A stretch of 35,129 bases of DNA from an uncultured Hyphomonadaceae bacterium (GTDB lineage: Bacteria; Pseudomonadota; Alphaproteobacteria; Caulobacterales; Hyphomonadaceae): NCBI GenBank assembly GCA_938049795.1, contig CALLCD010000139.1, forward strand, positions 1 through 35,129, in the 5' to 3' direction. Below are positions 7,564 to 17,690 of this stretch, one piece after another. The position numbers and the translations under genes are program-made. How positions within the stretch are numbered: the stretch's first letter is position 1; every line of letters starts with the position of its first letter. The notes under the pieces are model-generated. The model had not been told where the DNA came from. It searched no databases and saw only the letters and a list, made by a program, of their open reading frames with translations.

Positions 7564-8270
7564 GCATCGGGGTAGGAGGCATGGGTTTTCGGCCCTTCGA
7601 ACACGTCGAGCGTCTCGAGATCGAGAAATGTGTAATGGCCATTGCGGGGCCAGCCGCTTGTGTCGATGAAGTAGACATTGCCGAGCTGTTTCATCCGGTC
7701 CATCCGGTAATGTCCATGCACGACGGCGCGGATGTTTTTCACCGGCATATCATCGTCGCGCTCTATCCGGTCGATGGACCAGAGGCAAATATGTTCGGCG
7801 CTGGCGCTGAGCGGCTGGTGCATGTCGCGCCAGTCATCAAACGGGCAGTCGGCATGGATCAGCCCGACCGCACCTGTTTTTGTTTCGACCTCCATAGCAA
7901 GCGGCAGGGCGCGCAAGGCCTTACCTATCTTCGTCTGCTCGCGGCCTGCAAGGTCGAGCAACCAGTCTCCGCCATGAAACAGATGATCGACATGGGGGTA
8001 GGGATCACCGAGCGCATGCCGCCAAGTCAGAAAGTCATGATTGCCCTGAATGGCGAAAACCCAGGGCTTGGCGAGCCAGTCGAGCACCGAACCGGATTCA
8101 GGGCCGCGGTCCACAAGATCACCCACCGAAAAAAGCCGGTCTTTGCCCGCGTCAAAGCCGATACTGTCCAGCGCGTCTGCGAGCGCGGTAAAACAGCCAT
8201 GAATATCGCCCACCGCAAAATCGCGGCCCGTCTCGTTCTTTTCGATGATCTGAAGCTGGGGTGTGGTCAT
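7554..8270 (-). CDS. Metallophosphoesterase / PPP-type serine-threonine phosphatase-like
   Basis: GDIHG, GDLVDRGPES, GNHD motifs. Confidence 0.9.
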   Translation of the reverse strand: MTTPQLQIIEKNETGRDFAVGDIHGCFTALADALDSIGFDAGKDRLFSVGDLVDRGPESGSVLDWLAKPWVFAIQGNHDFLTWRHALGDPYPHVDHLFHGGDWLLDLAGREQTKIGKALRALPLAMEVETKTGAVGLIHADCPFDDWRDMHQPLSASAEHICLWSIDRIERDDDMPVKNIRAVVHGHYRMDRMKQLGNVYFIDTSGWPRNGHYTFLDLETLDVFEGPKTHASYPDAWI

Positions 8271-9403
8271 TGCGGTGGCTCCTCGGGTCGGCAGCGGGTT
8301 GCGGCGGCGTTGGGGAGGGTGACGGTATAGTCGCTGAACTTTTTGCGAGGGTGGTAATAGTCGGTCGAGATGTATTGTGCGCCGCTCGTAAAGGCGGCTT
8401 CGCGGCGGGCGGTGTCATTGTTGCGCGCTTCGAGCGTGTTTGCGTCCGCTCTTGTCCGGACGAGGAAACCGGCGGCTATGGCTTTGCGAATTTGGGTCGC
8501 TTGTTCGATTGGATCGTTCAGTGTGAAATAGGCGGCGTGGTCGGCGTCTTCGCTGATGGAATTGACGAACATGGGCAGCCCTTCAAGCGCGCTGTGCCCG
8601 CGCAAATAGGTCTCGATCACGTCGGGGCTTTCGTCGAGCACGAAGATGAATTTGCCTTTGCTTTCGTGATAGTTTGGCCAGCCGCCCGCAAGCACAGCCT
8701 CGCGCAAGGATTGCTCATCGCCGCGTACTTGGTCTGGCGTGATGAGCTTGTCGGCGGGGATGACGGACAGGATTTCCGCGTCGAGCGCCTCAAAGGCCGC
8801 TGGCGTAAAGGGCAGCGGCACCACGGCCTCCTCAAGGTCTATTTTGTCCTGTTTGGCATTGACCATGATCAGGAGGGGCGTGTGCTCTGGATGGGCGTTT
8901 GACCAAGCGAGAATGTCGGCCAGACAGTCGGTAAACAGAGTGCAATGGCTACGCTGATCGAGATCCTGAACGTGCATGACTTTGAAGCCGGGCAAGTCCA
9001 TGTTCGGGACATTGTAACGCGTGCCGATCCAGGGAATGGCATCGGGTAGGAACGGGTTGCTGTAGCGCCCGCCGTCCGGGTCGTGGAAGACGTCAAGCTC
9101 CAATTGCCGCATGCCGAGATCAAGCTGCTGGTGGAGCGGAGCGTGGGCATAATCGAGCGCGATCGCGACCTCTTCGGAGGCGCGGCGTAACACCCCCATT
9201 TCGAGATAGGGGATCGCGCGCTTATAGCTGTTGTGCGAGCCGACCGATTGAACCTCGTTCAGCTTGAGCGCGGGTGTGGCGCAAGCGGCCTCGTCGCTTA
9301 GATCTTGCAATGGACCCGTTGGCGGGGCGGGCTTTGAACAGGCGCTAAGGCCGACAAGAACGCCAAGTCCGAGCCCCGTCCAGAAGGTCCGCTCTGGGCT
9401 CAT
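8267..9403 (-). CDS. Ca2+-dependent phosphoinositide-specific phospholipase C-like lipoprotein
   Basis: MSPERTFWTGLGLGVLVGLSACSKP lipobox; SVGSHNSYKRAI...LDLGMRQLELDVFHDPDGG...FKVMHVQDLDQRSHC PI-PLC-like catalytic features. ORF open to 9475; the start at 9403 fits the lipoprotein signal. Confidence 0.78.
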   Translation of the reverse strand: MSPERTFWTGLGLGVLVGLSACSKPAPPTGPLQDLSDEAACATPALKLNEVQSVGSHNSYKRAIPYLEMGVLRRASEEVAIALDYAHAPLHQQLDLGMRQLELDVFHDPDGGRYSNPFLPDAIPWIGTRYNVPNMDLPGFKVMHVQDLDQRSHCTLFTDCLADILAWSNAHPEHTPLLIMVNAKQDKIDLEEAVVPLPFTPAAFEALDAEILSVIPADKLITPDQVRGDEQSLREAVLAGGWPNYHESKGKFIFVLDESPDVIETYLRGHSALEGLPMFVNSISEDADHAAYFTLNDPIEQATQIRKAIAAGFLVRTRADANTLEARNNDTARREAAFTSGAQYISTDYYHPRKKFSDYTVTLPNAAATRCRPEEPPQ

Positions 9404-9452
9404 ATCCTGTCTCCGATCAGCTTCGCGGGAATGATCATAGAGCCTCCAGTGC

Positions 9453-10436
9453 TCAAACGATTGCTGCGAGCACAAATCCGCCGAGGATGATCACCCCGGC
9501 CCAGACATTTGATTTGAACACGGCGAGGGCGTCTTGTTCATTGCTGCGTTTGAGGCGGGCGGCCTGCCAGATGCCGTGGACGAGAAAGAGCAAGCCGGTC
9601 ATCGCGCCAATGCGGCCTGCGCCCATCAAATGGGCCGCGAGCGACATTTGCGCCGTTGCGCCGAGATGGAAGACGAAAGCGCCTGTGACCGCGCGTCCGC
9701 CAAACAGTCGCGCGGTGGATTTGACCCCGATCAGTGCATCGTCCTCGCGATCTTGAAGGGCATAAATCGTGTCATAGGCAATCGTCCACAAAGCCATAGA
9801 CGAGAACAGGACGAAGACGGCAAAGCCAAGCTCGCCCACCGTGGCGGCGGCGACCAGAATGCCCCAATTGAAGGTCAGCCCGAGCCAGGCTTGCGGCCAG
9901 AAGGTGATCCGCTTCATATAGGGGTAAGCGGCGACCAGCGGGACCGCGAGCAGGGCGACGATCTTCGCGTCAAGCGGCAGGCAGAGCCAGACCAGAAACC
10001 CGACGAAGAGCTGGACGCCGAGAAAGATATAGGCGTTGCGCAGCGTGATCTGGCCTGACGGAATGGGCCGGGCGGCGGTACGGGCGACTTGCGCGTCAAT
10101 CTCGCGGTCGGTGATGTCGTTCCATGTGCAGCCCGCTCCGCGCATGGCCACCGCGCCAATCCCGAACAGAGCGGCCCACCAGAGGTCAATCCATTCCAGC
10201 CCCAACGGAATAGCCATAAAGGCGAGCCCGATCCAGCACGGCAGCGCCAGGAGCCATATCCCGACCGGCCGGTCGATCCGTGCCAGAGACAGAAAGGGGC
10301 GTGCTTGGCTGGGTAGATTTGCGAACAGTGGCGCGGCCACCGCATCGGCGGGCGAGACAGGCAGGTCGGCGTCATCGTGCGGTTGGTGCGGCATTGGGTC
10401 CGGGTCGGTCAGCGTTTTGTCGGGGGCGTCGGTCAT
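9453..10436 (-). CDS. ubiA: 4-hydroxybenzoate polyprenyltransferase
   Basis: UbiA prenyltransferase motifs RGAGCTWNDITDREIDAQVARTAARPIPSG and YDTIYALQDREDDALIGVKSTA; multiple TM helices. Confidence 0.93.
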   Translation of the reverse strand: MTDAPDKTLTDPDPMPHQPHDDADLPVSPADAVAAPLFANLPSQARPFLSLARIDRPVGIWLLALPCWIGLAFMAIPLGLEWIDLWWAALFGIGAVAMRGAGCTWNDITDREIDAQVARTAARPIPSGQITLRNAYIFLGVQLFVGFLVWLCLPLDAKIVALLAVPLVAAYPYMKRITFWPQAWLGLTFNWGILVAAATVGELGFAVFVLFSSMALWTIAYDTIYALQDREDDALIGVKSTARLFGGRAVTGAFVFHLGATAQMSLAAHLMGAGRIGAMTGLLFLVHGIWQAARLKRSNEQDALAVFKSNVWAGVIILGGFVLAAIV

Positions 10437-10460
10437 GGCAGGTCTACTCGTCCGTTCGCC

Positions 10461-11087
10461 CTAACCGCCGGTCTTTTCGGCTGCGCGCAGAAAGGCGGGG
10501 CGGGCCATATTGCGCGCGGCATAGGCTTGCAGTTTGGGATAGTTTTCGAGCACGCCGAGCCGGTCGGCCATCGCGCAGATATAGGTAAAGCCAATGTCAG
10601 GCGCTTGCAGCGTATCGCCCAGTAGGAATGGCTTGTCGCCGAGCGCGTCCTGCATATAGCCAAGCTGCAAAGCGACTTCCATTTCCGAGAACATGCCGAG
10701 CAAAGGCGAGCCCGCACCGCCCGCTGCCGTTTCGCGCATGAGCAGCATTTTGATCAGGAGCGGGGCGAAGGCCGAGCCTTCCGAATAGTGCAGCCATTGC
10801 AGCCAGCTTAACCGCGCAGCCTTGTCGCTCTGGGGCGGGGCAAGCGTGTTTTCGGGGTCGTAATAGTCGGTCAGATAGGTGGCGATGGCGCCCGACTCGG
10901 CGAGGGTCTGCCCGTCAATCTCGATTACGGGCGATTTGCCGAGCGGATGGGCGTCTTTCAATTCCGGCGGCGCGCGGCCCATTTCGTTGCGATCATAGAT
11001 TTTCAGCTCATAGTCCAGCCCGAGCTCCTCGATGAGCCAGACAGTGAAAACAGAGCGGCCAACGCGCAAATGGTGGATCAGGATCAT
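10461..11087 (-). CDS. Glutathione S-transferase family protein
   Basis: MILIHHLRVGRSVFTVWLIEELGLDYELKIYDR...HPLGKSPVIEIDGQTLAESGAIATYL thioredoxin-fold GST N-domain. The internal start at 11087 is better than 11138. Confidence 0.88.
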   Translation of the reverse strand: MILIHHLRVGRSVFTVWLIEELGLDYELKIYDRNEMGRAPPELKDAHPLGKSPVIEIDGQTLAESGAIATYLTDYYDPENTLAPPQSDKAARLSWLQWLHYSEGSAFAPLLIKMLLMRETAAGGAGSPLLGMFSEMEVALQLGYMQDALGDKPFLLGDTLQAPDIGFTYICAMADRLGVLENYPKLQAYAARNMARPAFLRAAEKTGG

Positions 11088-11178
11088 GTCGGGGTCTTTC
11101 CTCGGAGTTTGAACGGCGGTCGGCCTACGTCTTAGCACCCGCTTTTCACGAGCGCCATGCGCGGGTATAGCGCTGGCT

Positions 11179-11946
11179 ATGAAAAATGTTCCGCGTCTTT
11201 ATATCCCCGACCCGCTGAGCGAAGGGGTGTCAGTCGCCTTGCCGGAGGGGCAGGCGCATTATCTGGCGCGCGTTATGCGGCTGGGCGGGGGCGATGTGGC
11301 GCGGGTGTTTAACGGGGTCGATGGCGAATGGCAGGGTGAACTGGCGCTTGATGGCCGCAAAGTTGAGGCGAGGATGACGGCTTTGCTGCGCGCCCAGCCC
11401 GAGAACGCTGTGACTGCGCCGAAGCTTCTGTTCGCGCCGCTCAAGAAGACCCGAACCGATTTCGCTGTCGAAAAAGCCACCGAGCTTGGTGTCTCATCCA
11501 TTTTGCCCGTGGCGACTGAGCGGACACAGACCCGCCGCGTGAAAACAGACCGATTGCAAGCGCTGGCCATTGAAGCGGCCGAGCAGACCGAGCGGATGGA
11601 TGTGCCTGCGATTGAACCGATGCAGAGCCTTGAGCAGGCGCTGTCTGATTGGCCTGCCACAGCGCCGCTCGTCTTTTGCGATGAAGCGGGCGACGAGGCG
11701 GGTGCGATCTGGGGCGGGCAGAGCGGCCGGGCGCGGATGATGGCGGACGCGTTACAGGGGGTTGAGCCGGCTGGCGGCGGCATTCTGATCGGGCCTGAGG
11801 GCGGGTTTAGTTCAACAGAACGTGATCATTTGCGCGCCTTGCCTTTTGTTGTGCCCGTGACGCTTGGCCCGCGCATCCTACGCGCGGAGACGGCCATCGT
11901 GACCGCGCTAACTATTTGGCAAGTGGTTCTTGGCGACTGGCAATAA
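11179..11946 (+). CDS. rsmE: 16S rRNA (uracil(1498)-N(3))-methyltransferase
   Basis: GQAHYLARVMRLGGGD...KKTRTDFAVEKATELGVSSILPVATERTQ...ILIGPEGGFSSTERD...LGPRILRAETAIVTAL. Confidence 0.94.
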   Translation: MKNVPRLYIPDPLSEGVSVALPEGQAHYLARVMRLGGGDVARVFNGVDGEWQGELALDGRKVEARMTALLRAQPENAVTAPKLLFAPLKKTRTDFAVEKATELGVSSILPVATERTQTRRVKTDRLQALAIEAAEQTERMDVPAIEPMQSLEQALSDWPATAPLVFCDEAGDEAGAIWGGQSGRARMMADALQGVEPAGGGILIGPEGGFSSTERDHLRALPFVVPVTLGPRILRAETAIVTALTIWQVVLGDWQ

Positions 11947-11986
11947 ACTGCTTATGAGGCAATGAGATGAACCAGGAGCGCGCCGC

Positions 11987-13366
11987 ATGACGACCCCAAC
12001 TGCCGAATTTGACGAGAACGCGCCAAGGATAGAAGGCAAGGCCGAACTGGTCGAGTGGATTGCGGCAGGCACTAAGCCCAAAAGTGACTGGCGGATCGGC
12101 ACAGAGCACGAGAAATTCGGCTTTCTGATCGACGGTCTGCAGCCGGTTCCCTATGAGGGCAAAGCGTCTGTTCGTAGCCTGCTAGAGGGATTGCGCGATC
12201 AATTTGGCTGGGAGCCGATCTCCGAAGGCGAACATATTATTGGTCTCAAGCGAGAGGGTGCGAGTGTGTCGCTCGAGCCGGGCGGGCAGTTTGAATTGTC
12301 CGGCGCGCCGCTCGAACATGTCCATCAGACCTGTAATGAAGTGGGCGGGCATTTGCGTGAGGTTCGTGCGATTGCTGATCCGCTGGGCATTGGCTTTCTC
12401 GGGCTTGGGTTTTCGCCGATCTGGAGCCTTGAAGAGACGCCGATGATGCCCAAGGGCCGCTATGAGATCATGAAGCGCTATATGAAGCGTGTCGGGCGGC
12501 TTGGCCATCAGATGATGTTCCGCTCGTGCACGGTGCAGGTCAATCTCGACTTTTCGTCCGAGGCGGACATGGTCAAGAAGATGCGCGTGTCGCTGGCCTT
12601 GCAGCCGGTCGGGACGGCGCTGTTCGCCAATTCGCCGTTTGCCGAAGGGCGCACGAACGGCTTTGTGTCCTATCGCGGCCATGTCTGGTCTGACACGGAT
12701 CCGGACCGGACGGGCATGTTGCCTTTCATGTTTGAGGATGGCGCTGGCTTTGAGAGCTATGTCGACTATGCGCTGGATGTGCCGATGTATTTTGCACGGC
12801 GCGGCGGGGTATATGTCGATTGCGCGGGCCATTCTTTCCGTGACTTTATGGCTGGTAAGCTTGAGCCCTTACCCGGCGAATTGCCGACGATGGAAGACTG
12901 GGAAGACCATCTTTCGACGATTTTTCCTGAAGTGCGCCTCAAGCGCTTTCTCGAAATGCGCGGATCGGATTCGGGGCCTTGGGATTCGCTGTGTGCGATG
13001 CCGGCTTTTTGGGTCGGGCTTTTATATGATGATGCGGCGTTGGATGCGGCATGGGAACTTGTCAAAGACTGGACACCGGCGCAACGTGAAGCCATGCGCC
13101 GCTCGGCTCCGGCGCTGGGTCTCAAAGCGGCAGCGCCTGGCGGGCGATTGCTTCAGGATATTGCGCGCGATGCGCTTGGTATTGCCCAGGGCGGGCTCAA
13201 GCGTCGCGCCAGGCTCAGCACATCGGGCGATGACGAAACCGGCTTTTTGAGCGACCTGCACGAGATCGCCGAAACCGGCATCACCCCCGCCGAACGCCTG
13301 CTCGCGCTCTATCACGGCGACTGGAACCGCGATCTGGCTAAAGTCTTCGAAGCGCGCGCGTATTAG
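11987..13366 (+). CDS. gshA: Glutamate--cysteine ligase (plant/alphaproteobacterial type)
   Basis: DWRIGTEHEKFGF...SLEPGGQFELSGAPLEHVHQTCNEVGGHLREV...MMFRSCTVQVNLDFSSEADMVKKMRVSLALQPVGTALFANSPF. Confidence 0.93.
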   Translation: MTTPTAEFDENAPRIEGKAELVEWIAAGTKPKSDWRIGTEHEKFGFLIDGLQPVPYEGKASVRSLLEGLRDQFGWEPISEGEHIIGLKREGASVSLEPGGQFELSGAPLEHVHQTCNEVGGHLREVRAIADPLGIGFLGLGFSPIWSLEETPMMPKGRYEIMKRYMKRVGRLGHQMMFRSCTVQVNLDFSSEADMVKKMRVSLALQPVGTALFANSPFAEGRTNGFVSYRGHVWSDTDPDRTGMLPFMFEDGAGFESYVDYALDVPMYFARRGGVYVDCAGHSFRDFMAGKLEPLPGELPTMEDWEDHLSTIFPEVRLKRFLEMRGSDSGPWDSLCAMPAFWVGLLYDDAALDAAWELVKDWTPAQREAMRRSAPALGLKAAAPGGRLLQDIARDALGIAQGGLKRRARLSTSGDDETGFLSDLHEIAETGITPAERLLALYHGDWNRDLAKVFEARAY

Positions 13367-13498
13367 CGGTAAAAATTGCGGGTGATGCCGCCAGTTTCCG
13401 CACATTCATGCTTGATGCTTTTTGCAACGCGTGTTCATACTTTCACGAAATATTGAATGCGCGCACGTGCTGTGTGCGGTCGCATGCTGGGAGGCATC

Positions 13499-15397
13499 AT
13501 GAATATCGTTGTTGTTTTAGGAATTATCATCACTTTGGTCACTTGCATTCCTGTTTTCAGGCAAATGCAATCGCATCCAAAAGGACTGCACATCCTGTTT
13601 TTTGCCGAAATGTGGGAACGGTTCTCCTATTATGGCATGCGGGGCTTGCTGATTTTCTATCTGACGCAGCATTTCCTGTTCGATGATGCTTTTAGTTCCG
13701 GTCAGTACGGCACCTATACGTCGCTCGTTTATCTGATCCCGCTGATTGGTGGCCTGCTGGCTGACCGCTATTTGGGTACGCGCAAGGCGATTGCTTTTGG
13801 TGCGCTGCTTCTGGTTGCCGGACACTTCATGATGGGCGTTGAGGGCAAGCCGGCCCAGCAAGTCATGACGGTCGCCGGACAGAGCTACACATTTGATGCC
13901 GAAGGTACGCAAGGCGCACGGATTGTCACGATTGATGTTGGCGGAACCGAATGTGCGTTCAATCCGGCCGAAGGTAGTGTTGGCGCAGATGCGTGTACGC
14001 TGACCGCCAATACGGACGGTGATCTGGTCTTCACGAACCTTCCGGCAAGTGCGCCGCTGCCATCGACCATTCCGCAAGCGGATTACGAGTTGACGGTCGA
14101 AGGGCGTAACCAGCTCTTTGTGAACATCTTCTATCTCGCGCTGGCGCTGATCATTATGGGTGTGGGCTTCCTGAAAGCGAACATCTCGTCGATTGTGGGC
14201 CAGCTTTATGAAGAGAACGATCCGCGTCGGGATGCTGGATTTACGCTTTACTATTATGGCATCAATCTGGGTGCGTTCTGGGCCTCGGTCTTGTGCGGCT
14301 TGCTCGGGCAGACTTTTGGCTGGTGGGCGGGCTTTGGCCTCGCGGGTGTCGGCATGCTGCTTGGCTGGATCGTGTTCGTGCGTGGCCGGTTGATGTTCTT
14401 TACACCCGGTGAGAACCAGCTTCCGGCACATGTCGGCCAGCCTCCGAACCCCGAAGCGCTGAAAAAGTCCTTTCTTGGTCCGATTAATCTTGAGAACTTT
14501 ATTTATCTGATGGGCTTGGTCGGCGTTGCGATTGTCTTTTTCCTCGTTCAGCAACACCAGCTGACGGGCGGGATGATCGGCTTGGGCTTTGCGCTGTTCG
14601 GGCTTTACATGGCTTGGTTCATGTACACAGATTGCAATCGCGAGCAGGTGCGCGAGCTTATTCTTGCGATGGTGCTGATTGTCGGGGCTGTGATCTTTTT
14701 CACCCTGTTCGAGCAGGCCGGCTCGTCGATGAACCAGTTCGCAGCACGTAATACCGATCTGCCGAGCGACGGCTTCTTCACGGTCACAGCGGCGCAAACG
14801 CAAAGCTTTAATGCCGGATTTATCTTGCTCTTCGCCCCTGTCTTTGCAGGCATTTGGGCATGGCTTGGTGCGCGGCGGAAAGATCCGAACACTGTGCTCA
14901 AATTTGGATTGGCTCTGGCGCAGGTCGGACTTGGCTTCCTCGTGCTTGCATGGGGCGGAGCGAATTTTGCGGACAGCAATTATCAAGTGCCGATGATCTT
15001 CCTCGCGCTCGCTTATATGTTTCACACGACGGGCGAGCTGTTCTTGTCGCCTGTGGGGCTGTCTGCGATTACCAAACTGTCGCCGGTCAAAGTTGTCTCC
15101 TTCATGATGGGCGGCTGGTTCCTTGCCAGTGCGGCGGCGCAATATGTTGGCGGCGTGATTGCCGGATTGACGGCCAGCGAAACGGTGGCCGGTCAGGTGC
15201 TTGATCCGGCGGCGGCGCTGGCGACCTATATCGACGTGTTCAGCCTGATTGGCTGGTGGGGCGTGGGGCTCGGTGTAGCGTTCGGCGTCCTCAGCCCGTG
15301 GCTCAAGCGGCTCGGGCATGGCAAGGCCGGTAATATCGGCAATGAAGGCGCAGTGGCAGAGGCCGGTGGTCCGCGCATGGACAAGCCTGCCGAGTAA
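13499..15397 (+). CDS. POT/PTR family peptide MFS transporter
   Basis: FFAEMWERFSYYGMRGLLIFYLTQHF, GGLLADRYLGTRKAI, GVGFLKANISSIVGQLY; multiple TM helices. GGGAGG RBS before ATG at 13499; ORF open from 13457. Confidence 0.92.
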   Translation: MNIVVVLGIIITLVTCIPVFRQMQSHPKGLHILFFAEMWERFSYYGMRGLLIFYLTQHFLFDDAFSSGQYGTYTSLVYLIPLIGGLLADRYLGTRKAIAFGALLLVAGHFMMGVEGKPAQQVMTVAGQSYTFDAEGTQGARIVTIDVGGTECAFNPAEGSVGADACTLTANTDGDLVFTNLPASAPLPSTIPQADYELTVEGRNQLFVNIFYLALALIIMGVGFLKANISSIVGQLYEENDPRRDAGFTLYYYGINLGAFWASVLCGLLGQTFGWWAGFGLAGVGMLLGWIVFVRGRLMFFTPGENQLPAHVGQPPNPEALKKSFLGPINLENFIYLMGLVGVAIVFFLVQQHQLTGGMIGLGFALFGLYMAWFMYTDCNREQVRELILAMVLIVGAVIFFTLFEQAGSSMNQFAARNTDLPSDGFFTVTAAQTQSFNAGFILLFAPVFAGIWAWLGARRKDPNTVLKFGLALAQVGLGFLVLAWGGANFADSNYQVPMIFLALAYMFHTTGELFLSPVGLSAITKLSPVKVVSFMMGGWFLASAAAQYVGGVIAGLTASETVAGQVLDPAAALATYIDVFSLIGWWGVGLGVAFGVLSPWLKRLGHGKAGNIGNEGAVAEAGGPRMDKPAE

Positions 15398-15424
15398 TCC
15401 GAGAACTCGCATATCGCAAAAGAA

Positions 15425-15457
15425 AAGGCGGTTCCTGATGGAGCCGCCTTTTTTGTT
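15425..15457. terminator. Rho-independent terminator, probably bidirectional, between convergent POT and tldD genes
   Basis: AAGGCGGTTCC-TGAT-GGAGCCGCCTT hairpin with A-rich left flank and TTTTTTGTTT right flank. Confidence 0.85.
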
Positions 15458-15480
15458 TCGGAAATTGTGATTGTCGGAGC

Positions 15481-16884
15481 TTATCCGGCGCCGCCGACCG
15501 TCAGCGCGTCTACTTTGACGCTGGGTTGGCCGACGCCGACGGGGACGGACTGGCCGGCCTTGCCGCAGGTGCCGACGCCGTCATCCATCGCGAAATCATT
15601 GCCGATCATCGAGCATTGGGTCAGCGCGGTCGGGCCGTGACCGATCAGGGTGGCATTTTTGACGGGCGCGCCGATTTTGCCGTTCTCGACGAGATAGGCT
15701 TCGGTGCACTGGAACACGAAATTGCCCGAGGTGATGTCCACTTGCCCGCCGCCGAAATCAACCGCCCAAATGCCCTTCTTGATGGATTTGACCATTTCTT
15801 CGGGATCATGATTGCCGCCGGTCATGATTGTGTTGGTCATGCGCGGCATGGGCAGGGCGTCATAGCTTTCGCGTCGGCCATTGCCGGTTGGGGCGACGCC
15901 CATGAGGCGGGCGTTTTGCCGGTCTTGCATATAGGCTTTGAGGATGCCGTCTTCGATCAGGACGGTGCGTTGGGTCTCGGTGCCTTCATCGTCGAATGAG
16001 AGCGAGCCGCGCCGGTCTTCCATTGTGCCATCATCTATGACGGTGACGCCTTTGGAGGCGACCTGCTCGCCAATGCGGCCAGAATAGACGCTTGTGCCTT
16101 TGCGGTTGAAATCGCCCTCGAGGCCATGCCCCACCGCTTCGTGCAGCAAGATGGCAGGCCAGCCCGGCCCGAGCACAACTTCCATTTCGCCCGCCGGTGC
16201 CGGTACGCTTTCAAGATTGGTTTCCGCCTTTTGGAAAGCCCGCAGCGCAAGCGCCTGCCAGCGTTCGGGTTTGATCCAGTCTTCATACGCGGCCCGTCCG
16301 CCGCAGCCCGAGGAGGCCGTCTCGCGCCGTCCGTTCTGTTCGAGCGTGACGGAGATATTGAGCCGGACCAGAGGCCGGACATCGCGGAACAGCGCGCCGC
16401 CCGGGCGCAGAATGTCCACTTGTTTGCGGGTGCCAGAGAGAGAGGCGGACACTTGCACAACGCGCGGGTCTTTGGCGCGCATCCAAGCGTCGATCTCGGC
16501 TAAGAGGCCTGTCTTTGCGCCAAAATCTGGGGCCTCGGTCGGGTCGATGGGCAGATAGAGCCGCCGATTGGTCGGGCGGGGGCCTTCGGCCAAAACGCCT
16601 GAATAGCCGCGTTTGGCTGAGGCTGCGGTTTCTGCTGCGCGCGCGATTGCGTCAATGCTGAGCTCGGAGGCGTGGGCATAGCCGGACGCTTCGCCTGCGA
16701 CAACTCGAAGGCCAAAGCCTTGCCCCGTATCATAGGAGGCCGATTTTAGCCGGCCATCGTCGAAGACGAAACTCTCCGAGCGGGAGCGTTCGAGATAAAG
16801 TTCGCCATCATCCGCGCCTTGCGTGGCGGTGTCGAGATGTGCGGTCGCTGCGGCCCTGTCAAAGGGAAGATCGGTTTGGGTCAT
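15481..16884 (-). CDS. tldD: Metalloprotease TldD
   Basis: LHEAVGHGLEGDFNRKGTSVYSGRIGEQVASKGVTVIDDGT...; ...IGNDFAMDDGVGTCGKAGQSVPVGVGQPSVKVDALTVGG. Confidence 0.95.
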   Translation of the reverse strand: MTQTDLPFDRAAATAHLDTATQGADDGELYLERSRSESFVFDDGRLKSASYDTGQGFGLRVVAGEASGYAHASELSIDAIARAAETAASAKRGYSGVLAEGPRPTNRRLYLPIDPTEAPDFGAKTGLLAEIDAWMRAKDPRVVQVSASLSGTRKQVDILRPGGALFRDVRPLVRLNISVTLEQNGRRETASSGCGGRAAYEDWIKPERWQALALRAFQKAETNLESVPAPAGEMEVVLGPGWPAILLHEAVGHGLEGDFNRKGTSVYSGRIGEQVASKGVTVIDDGTMEDRRGSLSFDDEGTETQRTVLIEDGILKAYMQDRQNARLMGVAPTGNGRRESYDALPMPRMTNTIMTGGNHDPEEMVKSIKKGIWAVDFGGGQVDITSGNFVFQCTEAYLVENGKIGAPVKNATLIGHGPTALTQCSMIGNDFAMDDGVGTCGKAGQSVPVGVGQPSVKVDALTVGGAG

Positions 16885-16925
16885 GGGCCGAGCATGGACA
16901 TGATTGCCCGCAAGGACAAGTCACA

Positions 16926-17477
16926 TCATTGACGCACGACAGAGAAGCGCTCAAGCGCCTTGGACGGCAGGGTCCAGCCCGGCTTGAGCTCCAGAGCGGT
17001 TGTGTAGCTTTCAAAGGCGGGCTCGGCCTGCCCCAGATATTCGTGGGCGACGCCAAGATTGTAATACGCGGCGTAGGGATCGTGTGTGTCGAGTGCGAGT
17101 GATTTTTCCAGCGAGGCCAATGCATTTGCATATTGTCCGGTGCCAATCAGCGCTGCGCCCTTGTTCAGGTAAATTGCACCAACATTCGGCGTCAGGCGTT
17201 CGGCACGTGCATAATCTTCGAGCGATGCCGCAAAGTCTCCTCGGCGCATCCGGATGATTCCGCGATTGATGTAAGTTGCACCAAGGCTCACCCGATCAAG
17301 TGAGGCCGACTCGATGGCGGCGGTACATTCATCCTCATGGCGTTGTGAGGGAAAGGGGTTGAGCGAGACGGCGCGGTAGCAATCTTTGCCCGCGCCACCG
17401 CCAATGATCAAAACCTGCGCAGAGGCCGTCAGCGGCAAAGCGAACAGAACAGCGGCTAGAAAAATAAGACGATACAT
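16926..17477 (-). CDS. Secreted tetratricopeptide repeat protein
   Basis: Signal peptide MYRLIFLAAVLFALPLTASAQ; TPR-like units (INRGIIRMRRGDFAASLEDYARAERLTP; YLNKGAALIGTGQYANALASLEKSLALDT; YYNLGVAHEYLGQAEPAFESYTTALELKP). Confidence 0.85.
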   Translation of the reverse strand: MYRLIFLAAVLFALPLTASAQVLIIGGGAGKDCYRAVSLNPFPSQRHEDECTAAIESASLDRVSLGATYINRGIIRMRRGDFAASLEDYARAERLTPNVGAIYLNKGAALIGTGQYANALASLEKSLALDTHDPYAAYYNLGVAHEYLGQAEPAFESYTTALELKPGWTLPSKALERFSVVRQ

Positions 17478-17690
17478 CGAGTGATCTCCACGAAATTTGT
17501 GATGAGGTAAGCGATTGTTGTGCTGTATTCATATCACACACGCGAATGCCGGACCAGTCGTGGATGTGAGTTGAACTGAGTTGCTTTTTGACTTGTGACA
17601 CCTGCGACAATTTTGAGCGCTTTAGATTATGGGTGGACGCGGCCAAACGGTGTAGATAAACACTCAACCAAGTTACTAAGGGAGTCGCGT

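Noticed and set aside
13517-15412. 631-aa minus-strand ORF antisense to the POT transporter
   Set aside because: Composition is His/Arg/Gln-rich with no recognisable domain; the plus-strand frame encodes a clear POT transporter. Long antisense ORFs are expected in biased-codon coding DNA.
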